This document shows, in pieces, positions 1 through 8,653 of a DNA stretch of 64,000 nucleotides. This DNA comes from an uncultured Oscillospiraceae bacterium (GTDB taxonomy: Bacteria > Bacillota > Clostridia > Oscillospirales > Acutalibacteraceae), in NCBI GenBank assembly GCA_900541975.1, contig UQLR01000003.1, positions 1 through 64,000 on the forward strand, in the 5' to 3' direction. A model generated the notes under the pieces. The model worked only from the letters and a program-made list of their open reading frames with translations. It searched no databases and was not told the origin of the DNA. The first letter of the stretch is position 1. Each line of letters begins with the position of its first letter. Made by a program: the position numbers and the translations under genes.

Positions 1-571
1 GGTCAAACGTTGCAGCCGCTTCACGCGCAAGGCCGATGACGGAAAAGCAGTCGGGGCGGTTGGAGGTAATTTCAAATTCTACTTTTATATCGTCCAGGCC
101 GATTGCACTTTTAATATCCTGGCCAATGCTGCAATCCTCCTGCAGGACAAAAATTCCGTCCTCAATGGCATAGGGGAAATCGTGCGTTGTAAGCCCCAGT
201 TCTCCCAATGAGCAGAGCATACCGCAGCTTAAAACGCCGCGCAGTTTGCCTTTTTTAATTTTTGTGCCATCCGCCAGCACAGAATGGTCCTTTGCAACAG
301 GTACAAGGTCGTTCTGCTTTAAGTTGGTCGCGCCTGTTACAATTTGCAAGGGGGCGTCTTCTCCAACGTCAACCTGGCAGACAACCAGCTTGTCCGCTTC
401 AGGATGTTTTTCAATCGAAAGAATTTTACCTACGACGACATTCTCTATTTTTGCGCCTTCCGTTTCAAAGCCCTCAACTTTCGAGCCGCTCATGGTCATT
501 GCTTCTGCAAAGGCCCTGATTGGCATGTTTACAGGTGTAAATTCGTTTAGCCATTTCATTGAAAGATTCAT
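1..571 (-). CDS. pheT: Phenylalanyl-tRNA synthetase beta subunit (N-terminal part; gene runs off the window)
   Basis: This is the 5' end of the gene for the tRNA-binding beta subunit of the cytoplasmic alpha2-beta2 PheRS; about 190 codons are present and the rest lies beyond base 1. The protein begins MNLSMKWLNEF and runs into the tRNA-binding (OB-fold, EMAP-like) domain, readable as VVVGKILSIEKHPEADKL and then IVTGATNL, which is typical of PheT residues 40-90. The ATG at 571 follows a GAAAGGGTGG ribosome site. It lies 30 bases downstream of pheS on the same strand and should share the T-box-controlled transcript. The truncation is only the window edge. Confidence 0.95.
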   Translation of the reverse strand, partial: MNLSMKWLNEFTPVNMPIRAFAEAMTMSGSKVEGFETEGAKIENVVVGKILSIEKHPEADKLVVCQVDVGEDAPLQIVTGATNLKQNDLVPVAKDHSVLADGTKIKKGKLRGVLSCGMLCSLGELGLTTHDFPYAIEDGIFVLQEDCSIGQDIKSAIGLDDIKVEFEITSNRPDCFSVIGLAREAAATFD

Positions 572-601
572 TTTCTATTCCACCCTTTCTTCCAGATTGG
601 A

Positions 602-1621
602 TCAAAATTGTTTTAAAAAACGCATGTCATTTTCAAAGAAAAGGCGCATGTCGTCTATGCCGTATCGGCGCATTACCACGCGCTCCAATCCCATGCCAAG
701 CGCAAAACCGCTGTATACTTCAGGATCGATCCCGCAGTTTGCCAGAACCTTGGGGTGTACCATACCGCAGCCCAAAATTTCGATCCATCCTTCGCCTTTG
801 CACAAACGGCAGCCTTCTCCATGGCAGGAAAAGCACTGTACGTCCACCTCTGCCGACGGTTCGGTAAACGGAAAATGGTGAGGGCGGAAGCGCACAACAG
901 AATCTTCTCCATATAAGCGTCTGACAAAAATTTCAAGTGTTCCCTTTAAATCTGCAAAGGTAATTCCTTTGTCAACGACAAGCCCCTCTATCTGATGAAA
1001 CAGCGGGGAATGGGTGGCGTCCACCGCGTCGCTGCGGTAAACTCTTCCCGGCGATATAATGCGGATCGGCGGTTTTTGTTTTTCCATAACACGTACCTGT
1101 ACAGAAGATGTCTGCGTCCGCAGAAGAATATTGTCGTTAATATAAAACGTGTCCTGCGTATCCCTTGCGGGATGGTCTTTTGGTATATTGAGCGCTTCAA
1201 AGTTATAATAGTCGTATTCAACCTCTGGCCCTTCCACAATTTCAAAGCCCATACCTACAAAGATCTCTTTAATTTCGTCGAGCACAATAGAAAGCGGATG
1301 CTTTGCGCCAAGCGTAATCTTGTTTCCTGGGAGCGTAACGTCAATTTTTTCCGCCTTAAGCTGCTCCTGCTGCTTTTTTTGTGCAAGCTGGGCTTTTTTG
1401 CTTTCAATTGCGCCTTCAATATATGCGCGCGTCTCATTTGCCATTTGCCCGACCAGCGGCCGCTCCTCCGGGGAAAGTTTCCCCATTTGTTTTAATATGG
1501 CTGTTAGCTCGCCTTTTTTCCCCAGATATTGAATGCGCAGCTGTTCCAGGTCCTGTATAAGGCTTACATGTTCCAGCGCAGCCTTTGCAGCCTGGCGAAT
1601 GGACTCTAATTGGTTTTTCAT
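602..1621 (-). CDS. pheS: Phenylalanyl-tRNA synthetase alpha subunit
   Basis: This is the catalytic alpha subunit of class II PheRS, which charges tRNA-Phe. At 339 residues it has the usual length. An N-terminal coiled-coil (about 1-85) carries the [12 protein letters not shown] motif, followed by the class II catalytic core: motif 2 around [10 protein letters not shown] and [20 protein letters not shown], and motif 3 at [21 protein letters not shown] Cys-rich insert near residue 260 ([12 protein letters not shown]) resembles a metal-binding knuckle and occurs in many clostridial PheS. It is first in the pheST operon, downstream of a T-box leader. Confidence 0.98.
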   Translation of the reverse strand: MKNQLESIRQAAKAALEHVSLIQDLEQLRIQYLGKKGELTAILKQMGKLSPEERPLVGQMANETRAYIEGAIESKKAQLAQKKQQEQLKAEKIDVTLPGNKITLGAKHPLSIVLDEIKEIFVGMGFEIVEGPEVEYDYYNFEALNIPKDHPARDTQDTFYINDNILLRTQTSSVQVRVMEKQKPPIRIISPGRVYRSDAVDATHSPLFHQIEGLVVDKGITFADLKGTLEIFVRRLYGEDSVVRFRPHHFPFTEPSAEVDVQCFSCHGEGCRLCKGEGWIEILGCGMVHPKVLANCGIDPEVYSGFALGMGLERVVMRRYGIDDMRLFFENDMRFLKQF

Positions 1622-1962
1622 AATTTTCTTCCTTTCTTACTTAAGATTGTTTCCCGCGCAAAGGCAAGGTTTGCGTCTGAAATAAAAAAGCTTTCGTCCA
1701 TTTCCGTAACCGGAAAGGGACGAAAGCATGCTTCCGCGGTACCACCCTGTTTTTTGCCAAAGAGCAAACACTCCTGCGGCCAGTAACGGTGCCTGCCGTC
1801 GCAGCCTAATGGGAAAACCGTTCAGCTGCGCCGCTCAAAAGGGAACTTCATCCGTCTGTCTTTATAAACGTCCTTTCAGCCGGGGGAGCGTTCTCTCTGA
1901 CAAAAAGAAATAGGCGGATTACTTCCTTTTTCACAGCGTTTCGGTGTGAATATTTTGCTTTG
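1622..1962 (-). ncRNA. T-box leader (tRNA-Phe sensing) upstream of pheST
   Basis: The untranslated leader of pheS carries the T-box itself: on the minus strand AGGGTGGTACCGCG at about 1735-1748. Just downstream is a strong terminator (1681-1727). The Stem I region contains GGAAGTAATCC and AGAGAG, and a GATGAAGTTCCC segment places a TTC (Phe) codon at 1845-1843 in the specifier position. Known T-boxes read uncharged tRNA and let transcription pass into the synthetase genes, so the specifier and the downstream gene agree. Stem boundaries were judged by eye. Confidence 0.93.
1681..1727 (-). terminator. T-box intrinsic terminator
   Basis: On the minus strand GCTTTCGTCC pairs with GGACGAAAGC (1718-1727 and 1690-1699), with inner pairing across CTTTCCGG/CGGAAA, followed by TTTTTTATT. 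The T-box sequence just upstream can pair with the 5' side to make the antiterminator. Confidence 0.9.
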
Positions 1963-1968
1963 ATACAA

Positions 1969-1997
1969 ACTATAGCATCTTTATAAAAAAAAAGCAA
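1969..1997 (-). promoter_or_regulatory. Sigma-A promoter of the pheST T-box transcript
   Basis: The minus-strand -35 is TTGCTT (1997-1992) and the -10 is TATAGT (1974-1969), with a 17-base spacer made largely of T. It places the start near 1962, at the 5' end of the T-box leader. It is divergent from the promoter at 2017-2045. Confidence 0.8.
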
Positions 1998-2016
1998 GAC
2001 TTTCTGTTTATAATTC

Positions 2017-2045
2017 TTGTAAAGCCTTTTTCTTTGTGCTATGAT
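2017..2045 (+). promoter_or_regulatory. Sigma-A promoter for the 2090 gene
   Basis: TTGTAA (2017-2022), 17 bases, then TATGAT (2040-2045). It lies back to back with the pheST promoter. Confidence 0.6.
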
Positions 2046-2089
2046 TTGAAAAGATAGTCTGAAAGGCAGAAATAAAAGGTGGATGTAAA

Positions 2090-2635
2090 ATGGACGTTTT
2101 TGTGGAATATCTTGTCAAAAAAAAGAGAACGGTGCGTGACAACCTGATCACCGTTTCCATTTTGCTGTGTGTGGTTCTGCTGCCTCTTGCATGCTGTGCC
2201 CTGGCCCAGCTTACAGGGATTTATTACCTGATTATGGTGGGCTTTTTTGTGCTGATTGCTGCAATCTATGGCGCGTGGTATCTGATCACCAGCCAAAATG
2301 TGGAGTTTGAATATAGTGTAACCAACAACAATATCACGGTCGATAAGGTTATTGCAAAGCGCAAAAGAAAGCGTATTTTGAGCATGGATATAAAAAAGAT
2401 TGAGGAAATGGGAAAGCTCAATGAAAAAGATTATGGACGAAGAAAGTATGATAAAATCTTTTTTGCAGGAGCCACCGAAGACGGCGACGATGTGTTTGCA
2501 GCGGTTTTTTACCTGGAAAAGTACGGGAATTGCCTTTTGATTTTTTCTCCAAATGAAAAAATCCTGCAAGCCATGCGCCCACACTTAAAAAGGGAAGTTG
2601 TCATGCAACTGTTTTATAAAAGAAATTATGCATAA
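2090..2635 (+). CDS. Small membrane protein with two N-terminal TM helices, unknown function
   Basis: This 181-residue protein has two closely spaced hydrophobic segments (about 22-42 and 46-66) followed by a mixed-charge cytosolic domain of about 110 residues with a lysine/arginine-rich stretch (AKRKRKRI). The pattern resembles the DUF6106-type clostridial proteins; I infer this from layout and the MDVF-start, not from a search. An AAAGGTGG ribosome site precedes ATG 2090. It is monocistronic or weakly joined to the amylase gene 41 bases on. No catalytic motif is visible. Confidence 0.7.
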   Translation: MDVFVEYLVKKKRTVRDNLITVSILLCVVLLPLACCALAQLTGIYYLIMVGFFVLIAAIYGAWYLITSQNVEFEYSVTNNNITVDKVIAKRKRKRILSMDIKKIEEMGKLNEKDYGRRKYDKIFFAGATEDGDDVFAAVFYLEKYGNCLLIFSPNEKILQAMRPHLKREVVMQLFYKRNYA

Positions 2636-2676
2636 AACGGTAAATAATTAAAATTTGATCGGAAAGGGAGAAGAAA

Positions 2677-4167
2677 ATGTATCAGACTACAAAAAAGCTT
2701 TTCGCAGTCCTTTTGGCGGCCCTTATGCTTTTGGGATTTGCCTCCTGCACCACCTCGCCCGGTGGCAGCTCGACAGAGCCGACAGAACAGCCTTCCCAGG
2801 TGTCGTCCGCACAGGAGGAGACCACGCCGCAGAGTGAGCAGCTTCCGACAAAAGGGGAGTATGAGCTTGCTGCCGACATTGACCACGGCGCGATCCTTCA
2901 CGCGTGGTGCTGGTCCTTCAACACAATTAAAGAAAATATGGAAAATATTGCGCGGGCCGGGTATACTGCCATCCAGACATCGCCCGTCAATGCGTGCAAG
3001 CCTGGGGAAGACGGCGGCATGCAATTGCAGGATAAAGACGGCAGTGCAAACAAAGGAAAGTGGTATTACCACTACCAGCCTACAGATTATACCATTGGCA
3101 ATTATCAGCTTGGAACAAAAGAAGAATTTGAAGCTATGTGCGCAGAGGCTGACAAATATGGCGTCAGCATTATAGTAGATGCAGTTGTAAACCATATGAC
3201 CAGCGATATGAATGCTGTTTCAGACAATATTTTTGATCTGACGGATTCCCCGTTCCACTCATTTGGCTCTATCAGCAATTATGGGGACAGGGAACAGGTT
3301 ACGCAGGGAAACCTGCTGGCGCTTCACGATCTGAACACGCAGGATGAAGAAGTGCAGCAGTATATTTTAAACTATTTAAAGGAATGTGTGCAGGCGGGTG
3401 CGGACGGCTTTCGTTACGATGCGGCAAAGCATATTGAACTGCCGGATGACGATCCGGCCTATGCCAGCGATTTTTGGAGCGTTATTCTGGACAACGGCGC
3501 TGTTTTCCAATATGGCGAGGTTTTGCAGGGCGGCTCGGACCGGATTGCGGATTATGCAGAGATTATGCACGTGACGTCCCCGACTTATGGTCAGCAGGTG
3601 CGCAATGCGGTGCTTAATAAATCCCTTAAGGTATTAAACTGGAGCAATTATGCAGTCAATGAGGTTGAAGAGAATCGTTTGGTTACCTGGGTGGAATCGC
3701 ACGATAATTACTGTAACGATGGTTCTTGGTCCATGCTCAACGAGCAGGATGTTAAGTGGGCGTGGGCGCTTATTGCGGCCAGAAGCGGTGGCACGCCGCT
3801 GTTTTTCAGCCGCCCGGACGGCGCGTCCATAGACGACCAGTGGGGAAACAACCAGATTGGCGCCAGAGGCAGCGAGCTGTTTATGGATCCGGATGTGGCT
3901 GCCGTTAATCAGTTCAGAAACCATATGGCCGGACTTTCTGAGACACTTTCCAACCCGATGGACAGCAGGGAAGCGGTCATGATTGAACGCGGAGACAAAG
4001 GCGCGGTTATTGTAAACGTCGGCGACGAGCCGCTGGCGTTGAAAAGCGTACCCAGTGTGCTGGCTGACGGAACGTATGAAGACAAGGTATCGGGCGCAAA
4101 GTTTACCGTAAAAGACCAGAGGATTGAAGGCACGGTAAAGGCCGGGCAAATTGTTGTATTGTATTAA
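2677..4167 (+). CDS. Secreted alpha-amylase lipoprotein, GH13 family
   Basis: It hydrolyses alpha-1,4-glucan links in starch-like polymers outside the cell. All four GH13 regions are present: I (DAVVNHMT, about residue 168), II (GFRYDAAKHIELP, nucleophile Asp), III (YGEVLQ, acid/base Glu) and IV (WVESHDNY, stabilising Asp). The pattern is closest to the Bacillus AmyE-type subfamily. A signal peptide ends in GFASC with Cys24 followed by a Ser/Thr/Pro/Glu-rich linker (about 25-65), which suggests a lipid-anchored, tethered enzyme; Phe at -3 is not ideal for a lipobox. At 496 residues it has a complete barrel and a C-terminal beta domain but no visible extra starch-binding module. A GGGAGAAG ribosome site precedes the ATG. 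Confidence 0.93.
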   Translation: MYQTTKKLFAVLLAALMLLGFASCTTSPGGSSTEPTEQPSQVSSAQEETTPQSEQLPTKGEYELAADIDHGAILHAWCWSFNTIKENMENIARAGYTAIQTSPVNACKPGEDGGMQLQDKDGSANKGKWYYHYQPTDYTIGNYQLGTKEEFEAMCAEADKYGVSIIVDAVVNHMTSDMNAVSDNIFDLTDSPFHSFGSISNYGDREQVTQGNLLALHDLNTQDEEVQQYILNYLKECVQAGADGFRYDAAKHIELPDDDPAYASDFWSVILDNGAVFQYGEVLQGGSDRIADYAEIMHVTSPTYGQQVRNAVLNKSLKVLNWSNYAVNEVEENRLVTWVESHDNYCNDGSWSMLNEQDVKWAWALIAARSGGTPLFFSRPDGASIDDQWGNNQIGARGSELFMDPDVAAVNQFRNHMAGLSETLSNPMDSREAVMIERGDKGAVIVNVGDEPLALKSVPSVLADGTYEDKVSGAKFTVKDQRIEGTVKAGQIVVLY

Positions 4168-4200
4168 ATAAGAGAAACTGAAAATTAAAATCTCTGAAAA

Positions 4201-4241
4201 AGCCCCTGAAGGTATTTTTATGCTTTCAGGGGCTTGCTGTT
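4201..4241 (+). terminator. Terminator after the amylase gene
   Basis: AGCCCCTGAA (4201-4210) pairs perfectly with TTCAGGGGCT (4225-4234), followed by TGCTGTTTTTT. Confidence 0.85.
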
Positions 4242-4262
4242 TTTTATGCTGTGTGTTATAAT
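4234..4262 (+). promoter_or_regulatory. Sigma-A promoter of the EamA transporter gene
   Basis: TTGCTG (4234-4239), a 17-base spacer, and a perfect TATAAT (4257-4262). It starts directly at the end of the upstream terminator stem and gives a leader of about 27 bases. Confidence 0.8.
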
Positions 4263-4295
4263 GGCACTCGATTTTTTCTTTGGAGGATTTTAGAA

Positions 4296-5225
4296 ATGTG
4301 GTTTACGTTTTCGCTGATTACAGCTCTTGCGTGGGGCGGATCGGACTTGTTTTCAAAAATGGGTGCAAACCCCAAAGATAAATACAGCCACTGGCGTATG
4401 GTGATTATGGTGGGGCTCGTTATGGGAATCCACGCCGTGTTGTATATTATTTATAAAACCTTTACAGAACCGGGCTTTTCTTACGACCCCATGAATATGG
4501 TGCGCTACCTGCCGGTTTCCTTTTTGTATATTCTTTCCATGACCATCGGCTATGCCGGCTTGCGGTATATGGAGCTTTCTGTTTCTTCCCCCATATGCAA
4601 TTCTTCCGGCGCGGTTGCCATTTTGCTTTGTTTTTTAGTTATGGGGGAAACGGTTACTGCGCTGCAGCTGGTTGCGGTTATTTGTATTTTTATAGGGATT
4701 ATCCTGCTTTCCGTTTATGAAAAGATTATGGATAAGCAGCAGCGGCTTAAACGAAAAATTGTGATTGATGCAAAGTATCAAATCAGCGTAATTGCAATTA
4801 TTCTGCCAATTTTGTATTGTATTATAGATGGTCTTGGCACATTTGGAGACGCCTACGTGCTGGACAACTGGTTGTCAGAAGACCAGGCAAACCTGTCTTA
4901 TGAGTTCACATTTCTGCTTTGTGCCGTTTTGGCGTTTATTTACCTTGTGTTTGTAAGAAAACAAAAATTCCATATATGGGATGAAAAGGTTAAAGGCGCG
5001 GGCGCTTTATGTGAAACGGCCGGGCAGTTCTTTTATGTATTTGCAATCGGCGACAATCCGATTGTCGCTGCGCCGATTATATCGTCTTACTGCGTTTTTT
5101 CCGTTCTTCTTTCCAGAATCTTTCTGAAAGAAAAGCTAAGAAAGGCGCAATACCTGATTATTTTGCTGGTGATTGCGGGGATTGTGCTGCTTGGTATTGC
5201 AGATGGCCTGTCGGGAGACGTATAA
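4296..5225 (+). CDS. EamA/DMT-family transporter
   Basis: This is a polytopic inner-membrane protein of 309 residues with about ten hydrophobic helices in two repeats, the layout of drug/metabolite transporters. The N-terminal AWGGSDLFSKMGA and the repeat-end MELSVSSPICNSSGAVAILLCFLVMGE match EamA half-repeat features; the second half ends in PIISSYCVFSVLLSRIFLKEKL. The substrate cannot be told. I start at ATG 4296 because GGAGG (4282-4286) sits nine bases upstream; an earlier in-frame ATG at 4251 would lie inside the promoter. It converges on the 5232 gene with a 6-base gap. Confidence 0.88.
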   Translation: MWFTFSLITALAWGGSDLFSKMGANPKDKYSHWRMVIMVGLVMGIHAVLYIIYKTFTEPGFSYDPMNMVRYLPVSFLYILSMTIGYAGLRYMELSVSSPICNSSGAVAILLCFLVMGETVTALQLVAVICIFIGIILLSVYEKIMDKQQRLKRKIVIDAKYQISVIAIILPILYCIIDGLGTFGDAYVLDNWLSEDQANLSYEFTFLLCAVLAFIYLVFVRKQKFHIWDEKVKGAGALCETAGQFFYVFAIGDNPIVAAPIISSYCVFSVLLSRIFLKEKLRKAQYLIILLVIAGIVLLGIADGLSGDV

Positions 5226-5231
5226 GCGGTT

Positions 5232-5630
5232 TTAACGTACACGCTGTTTTCGGTTGACGGCCACCACACCGCCAACGGCTCCGGAAAGCAGCATGGCGGC
5301 GGCTTTAATGACAGTTGCAAGTGTAATACTTTCTGTAGACATGCACAAACCTGCAATGACTACAACAAAAAACAGAGCCATACCTGTCAAAACACCGTAA
5401 AACATCCCGCGGCATTTGGCAATACGCACGGCTATGTAGCCGCCCCCCAGCGCACCCAGTGATGCAAATACCATTGTAATGGTAGAAAGCGCGCTGTCCG
5501 GTATGGTTTTCAGTTGAGAAAGGGCAACCGCCGCTAAAAGAAGCTCTGCCGTACACAGGATCATACCGCCGATTGTACCAAACAGAATCGCCTTTACGCC
5601 TTTAGGCATTCCGCTGTCATTATGCTTCAC
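5232..5630 (-). CDS. TIGR04086-type small membrane protein
   Basis: This 132-residue protein has four predicted TM helices. Gly-rich segments (LGALGGGYIAVRIAKCRG and MLLSGAVGGVVAVNRKQRVR) are typical of the TIGR04086 family of Clostridia, often found beside yajC. The function is unknown. It lies downstream of yajC on the same strand, separated by a terminator, so it may have its own promoter. GGGGG precedes the ATG at 5630. Confidence 0.75.
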   Translation of the reverse strand: MKHNDSGMPKGVKAILFGTIGGMILCTAELLLAAVALSQLKTIPDSALSTITMVFASLGALGGGYIAVRIAKCRGMFYGVLTGMALFFVVVIAGLCMSTESITLATVIKAAAMLLSGAVGGVVAVNRKQRVR

Positions 5631-5670
5631 AGGAAAACCCCCTTAAAAATAAAAATACTGCTTTTGACAA

Positions 5671-5716
5671 ACAAAAAATACCTATGGAAGGATGATGCGT
5701 CCATTCCATAGGTATT
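5671..5716 (-). terminator. Terminator after yajC
   Basis: On the minus strand ATACCTATGGAA (5715-5704) pairs with TTCCATAGGTAT (5689-5678), followed by TTTTTTGT. It closes the queA-tgt-yajC unit. Confidence 0.85.
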
Positions 5717-5754
5717 CTTGCTTTTTAAAAAATATACGAAATATGCAAAATCGT

Positions 5755-6216
5755 TTACTTTTCCTCTTCCTGCTTTTTCTTCTTTCTCTTAAAGAAACCG
5801 CCGGACGATGCAGTGTTTTTATCATCTGCCGGCTCGTCCTTAATTGTATCAACGGTAGAAATTGCCCAGCGCTTAAGCTGAATTTTATTTCTGTCCGCAG
5901 CTGTTTCTATCACAATGGAATCCGTTTCTTCTTTAATGCTGATCACTCTGCCCATAATTCCGCCTATGGTCGTAATTTCATCGCCAATTTCCAGGTTGTT
6001 GCGCATGGCCTGTTCCTGCTTTTTTCTTTTGGACTGCGGGCGGATCATAAAGAAATAAATGCCTGCAAAAATGGCCAGATAAATCAGGATAATAACCCAC
6101 ATTTGCCCCCCCATGCCGGAAGCGTCGCCAGACGTCCCTGTTCCAGCCGGCACACAGGAAGAAAAGGAAAGCGCAAGCAATGCTGCCGCTGCGGCAACTA
6201 AGAAAAATCGTTTCAT
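5755..6216 (-). CDS. yajC: Preprotein translocase subunit YajC, with lipoprotein-like signal
   Basis: YajC is the small partner of SecDF at the Sec translocon. The core is a single TM helix (about 38-57) ending in FFMIRPQSKRKKQEQ, followed by the soluble domain (GDEITTIGGIMGRV), which is diagnostic. The C-terminus is Lys/Glu-rich. Unusually there is an extra N-terminal hydrophobic segment ending in LSFSSC at residue 21, like a signal peptide with lipobox. Start ATG 6216 is preferred: AAAGG lies eight bases upstream, whereas ATG 6225 has no spacing. It is downstream of tgt, as in many bacteria. Confidence 0.93.
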   Translation of the reverse strand: MKRFFLVAAAAALLALSFSSCVPAGTGTSGDASGMGGQMWVIILIYLAIFAGIYFFMIRPQSKRKKQEQAMRNNLEIGDEITTIGGIMGRVISIKEETDSIVIETAADRNKIQLKRWAISTVDTIKDEPADDKNTASSGGFFKRKKKKQEEEK

Positions 6217-6301
6217 TTTGTCCATCCTTTCGTATTTGCATACATTTTTACATTAATGCTCTCATTATAGCATAATAAATTTTTCTTGCAAGATAAATTT
6301 G

Positions 6302-7432
6302 CTAAATTCTGGCTCCCAAAACTTCTTTCTGTTCTTTGTAAAAACTTTCATATTTTCCTTCGTCCAACGCTTGCCGGATTTTTAAAAGCAGCGTATTGTA
6401 AAAATAAAGATTATGTATAACGGCAAGCCGCATACCCAGCATTTCACCGCTTTTCAAAAGATGGCGCAGATAAGCCCTTGAAAAATTTTGGCATACAGGG
6501 CATGTGCATTGCGGGTCAACCGGGGAAGAATCTAGCGCGTATTTTGCGTTATTTAAATTGCGGCAACCCTGCCAGGTGAACAGGTGGCCATGCCTTGCAT
6601 TGCGGCTGGGCATAACGCAGTCAAACAGGTCTATACCCCTGTATACGCTTTCCAGTATGTTTACAGGGGTGCCAACCCCCATTAAATACCGCGGCCGGTT
6701 CTGCGGCAGATACGGCTGCAGCTGCTCAAGGATATGGTACATGACGAAATCCGGCTCCCCCACAGCCAGCCCGCCTACGGCGTAGCCCGGCAGGTCCAGT
6801 TCACGGATCTGTTTCATATGCTCAACCCGCAGATCGTCGTAGACGCCGCCCTGATTAATGCCGAACAGCAGCTGTTCTCTGTTTAGCGTGTCCGGCAGCG
6901 CGTTTAGACGCGCCATTTCATCCTTGCAGCGTATCAGCCAACGCGTTGTGCGTGCGATGGATTTTTTTGTATATTCGTAAGGGGAGGGGTTTTTTACACA
7001 TTCGTCAAAAGCCATGGCGATGGTAGAAGCCAGATTTGACTGAATGCGTATGCTTTCCTCGGGTCCCATAAAAATTTTCCGGCCATCTATATGGGAGGAA
7101 AAATAAACGCCTTCTTCCTGAATATTGCGCAGTTTTGCCAGCGAAAACACCTGAAAGCCCCCGCTGTCTGTCAGGATTGGGCCGTTCCAGCGTGTAAAAG
7201 CGTGCAGGCCGCCCAGCTTTTTAATTGTTTCGTCGCCGGGGCGCAGGTGCAGGTGATAGGTATTACAAAGCTGTACCTGGCAGTGCAGTTCCTTTAAATC
7301 AAGCGCAGACAAAGCGCCTTTGATCGCGCCGGCTGTTGCCACATTCATAAACGCCGGCGTTTCCACAACGCCGTGCGGCGTGGTAAAGCGCGCTCTGCGT
7401 GCGCCGCCTTCCTGTTTTAAAATCTCAAACAT
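6302..7432 (-). CDS. tgt: Queuine/preQ1 tRNA-guanine transglycosylase
   Basis: The enzyme swaps guanine-34 for preQ1 in tRNAs with GUN anticodons. The sequence shows the nucleophile motif LTDSGGFQVFSL, the substrate-binding GINQGG and GGLAVGE segments, and the zinc site CTCPVC with a downstream His (LAVIHNLYF). Its 376 residues match the family. I chose ATG 7432, which has AAGGAG eight bases upstream; ATG 7438 is only two bases from it. It lies six to twelve bases downstream of queA, which acts next in the pathway, so the two are co-transcribed. Confidence 0.97.
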   Translation of the reverse strand: MFEILKQEGGARRARFTTPHGVVETPAFMNVATAGAIKGALSALDLKELHCQVQLCNTYHLHLRPGDETIKKLGGLHAFTRWNGPILTDSGGFQVFSLAKLRNIQEEGVYFSSHIDGRKIFMGPEESIRIQSNLASTIAMAFDECVKNPSPYEYTKKSIARTTRWLIRCKDEMARLNALPDTLNREQLLFGINQGGVYDDLRVEHMKQIRELDLPGYAVGGLAVGEPDFVMYHILEQLQPYLPQNRPRYLMGVGTPVNILESVYRGIDLFDCVMPSRNARHGHLFTWQGCRNLNNAKYALDSSPVDPQCTCPVCQNFSRAYLRHLLKSGEMLGMRLAVIHNLYFYNTLLLKIRQALDEGKYESFYKEQKEVLGARI

Positions 7433-7444
7433 TCGCATTGCTCC

Positions 7445-8470
7445 TTATAGAATCAGCATGCTGTCGCCAAAAGAGAAAAAACGGTATTTTTCTGCAACGG
7501 CTTCTTTATAGGCGTGCATGGTGTTTTCATAACCGGCAAAAGCGCTGACCAGCATAATAAGCGTGCTTTCCGGCAGATGAAAATTTGTAATCAGGCCGTC
7601 TAATACCTTAAAGGTATATCCCGGGTAAATAAAAATATCAGTCCAGCCGTCGCAAGCAATAATTTTTCCATGGGTTGTAGCGACCGATTCCAGCGTACGG
7701 CAGCTTGTTGTGCCCACAGAGATCACACGTTTTCCCGCTGCCTTTGTTTTTTGGATCAGGTCAGCTGTCTCCTGCGGAATTTCATAATGCTCCGCGTGCA
7801 TTTTATGCGCTGTAACCTCCTCCGTTTTTACAGGCCTGAAGGTACCAAGCCCTACATGCAACGTAACAAAGCCGATGTTTACACCCTTGCTTTGTATTTT
7901 AGACAGCAGCTCCGGCGTGAAATGCAGCCCGGCTGTGGGCGCCGCGGCGGAACCGGGTATGCGGCTGTATACTGTCTGGTAGCGCTCCCTGTCTTTAAGT
8001 TCCTGCGTAATATAGGGCGGCAGAGGCATCTGGCCAATTTTATCCAGCGCAGAAAAAAAGCCTTCGTCGCTTGTAAACTGTACAATACGGTTCCCGTTTT
8101 CCAGCACCTGCAAAACCTGGCCCGTCATCAGCCCGTTGCCAAAAACAAAGCACGTCCCTTCTTTTGCGCGCTTCCCCGGGCCTGCAAGGCATTCCCATAC
8201 GTTTTGGCGCTTTTGCTGCAAAAGTAAAAATTCCACCCTTGCGCCGGTATGGTTTTTGATACCGTAAATGCGCGCCGGTAAAACTCTGGAGTCGTTCAAA
8301 ATCAGGCAGTCTCCGGCTTGCAGCTTGTCCGGTATATCGTAAAAATGCAAATGTGCAATGCTGCCGCTTTTTCTGTCAAGCGACAGCATTCTGGAGCTGT
8401 CGCGCGGTTCAACCGGCGTTTGCGCAATTAAGGCTTGCGGCAGATCATAATAAAAGTCGCTGGTCTTCAT
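7445..8470 (-). CDS. queA: S-adenosylmethionine:tRNA ribosyltransferase-isomerase
   Basis: QueA transfers and rearranges the ribosyl group of SAM onto preQ1-34 to give epoxyqueuosine. The 341-residue sequence carries family landmarks: YDLPQALIAQTPVEPRDSSRM near the N-terminus, TVYSRIPGSAAAPTAGLHFT, HVGLGTFRPV and the C-terminal TNFHLPESTLIMLVSAFAG. It is first in the queA-tgt-yajC unit (minus). AAAGGA lies ten bases before ATG 8470. Its upstream region is shared with the divergent asd promoter. Confidence 0.97.
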   Translation of the reverse strand: MKTSDFYYDLPQALIAQTPVEPRDSSRMLSLDRKSGSIAHLHFYDIPDKLQAGDCLILNDSRVLPARIYGIKNHTGARVEFLLLQQKRQNVWECLAGPGKRAKEGTCFVFGNGLMTGQVLQVLENGNRIVQFTSDEGFFSALDKIGQMPLPPYITQELKDRERYQTVYSRIPGSAAAPTAGLHFTPELLSKIQSKGVNIGFVTLHVGLGTFRPVKTEEVTAHKMHAEHYEIPQETADLIQKTKAAGKRVISVGTTSCRTLESVATTHGKIIACDGWTDIFIYPGYTFKVLDGLITNFHLPESTLIMLVSAFAGYENTMHAYKEAVAEKYRFFSFGDSMLIL

Positions 8471-8510
8471 ACAGGCTGTGTCCTTTCATAAAAGATTCAC
8501 GATTTATAAA

Positions 8511-8539
8511 TTGACAACATAAAATAAGGATGGTATATT
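8511..8539 (+). promoter_or_regulatory. Sigma-A promoter of the asd-dapA-dapB operon
   Basis: TTGACA (8511-8516), a 17-base spacer, and TATATT (8534-8539). It leaves a leader of about 108 bases before asd. I see no lysine-riboswitch core in this leader. Confidence 0.8.
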
Positions 8540-8653
8540 ATAAAGTAATAAAATATGGGGTAATGCGCGTGTTGCCGCGTGTAATTTCTATTATATTTTA
8601 TTAAGGCGGAATTGACAACTTATTTTTTTAAGTTTTAATACAGGAGGATAAAC

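Noticed and set aside
246-881. Long plus-strand ORF over pheT/pheS
   Set aside because: It is antisense to clear pheT and pheS sequence and has no ribosome site or known motifs.
995-1495. 166-codon plus-strand ORF
   Set aside because: It is a shadow of pheS on the other strand.
8612-8639. Second promoter TTGACA-16-TTTAAT just before asd
   Set aside because: The start would fall on or after the AGGAGG ribosome site at 8642-8647, so the message would lack it.
8540-8653. Lysine riboswitch before asd
   Set aside because: The 110-base leader is AT-rich and too short for the conserved lysine aptamer; no core motifs are seen.
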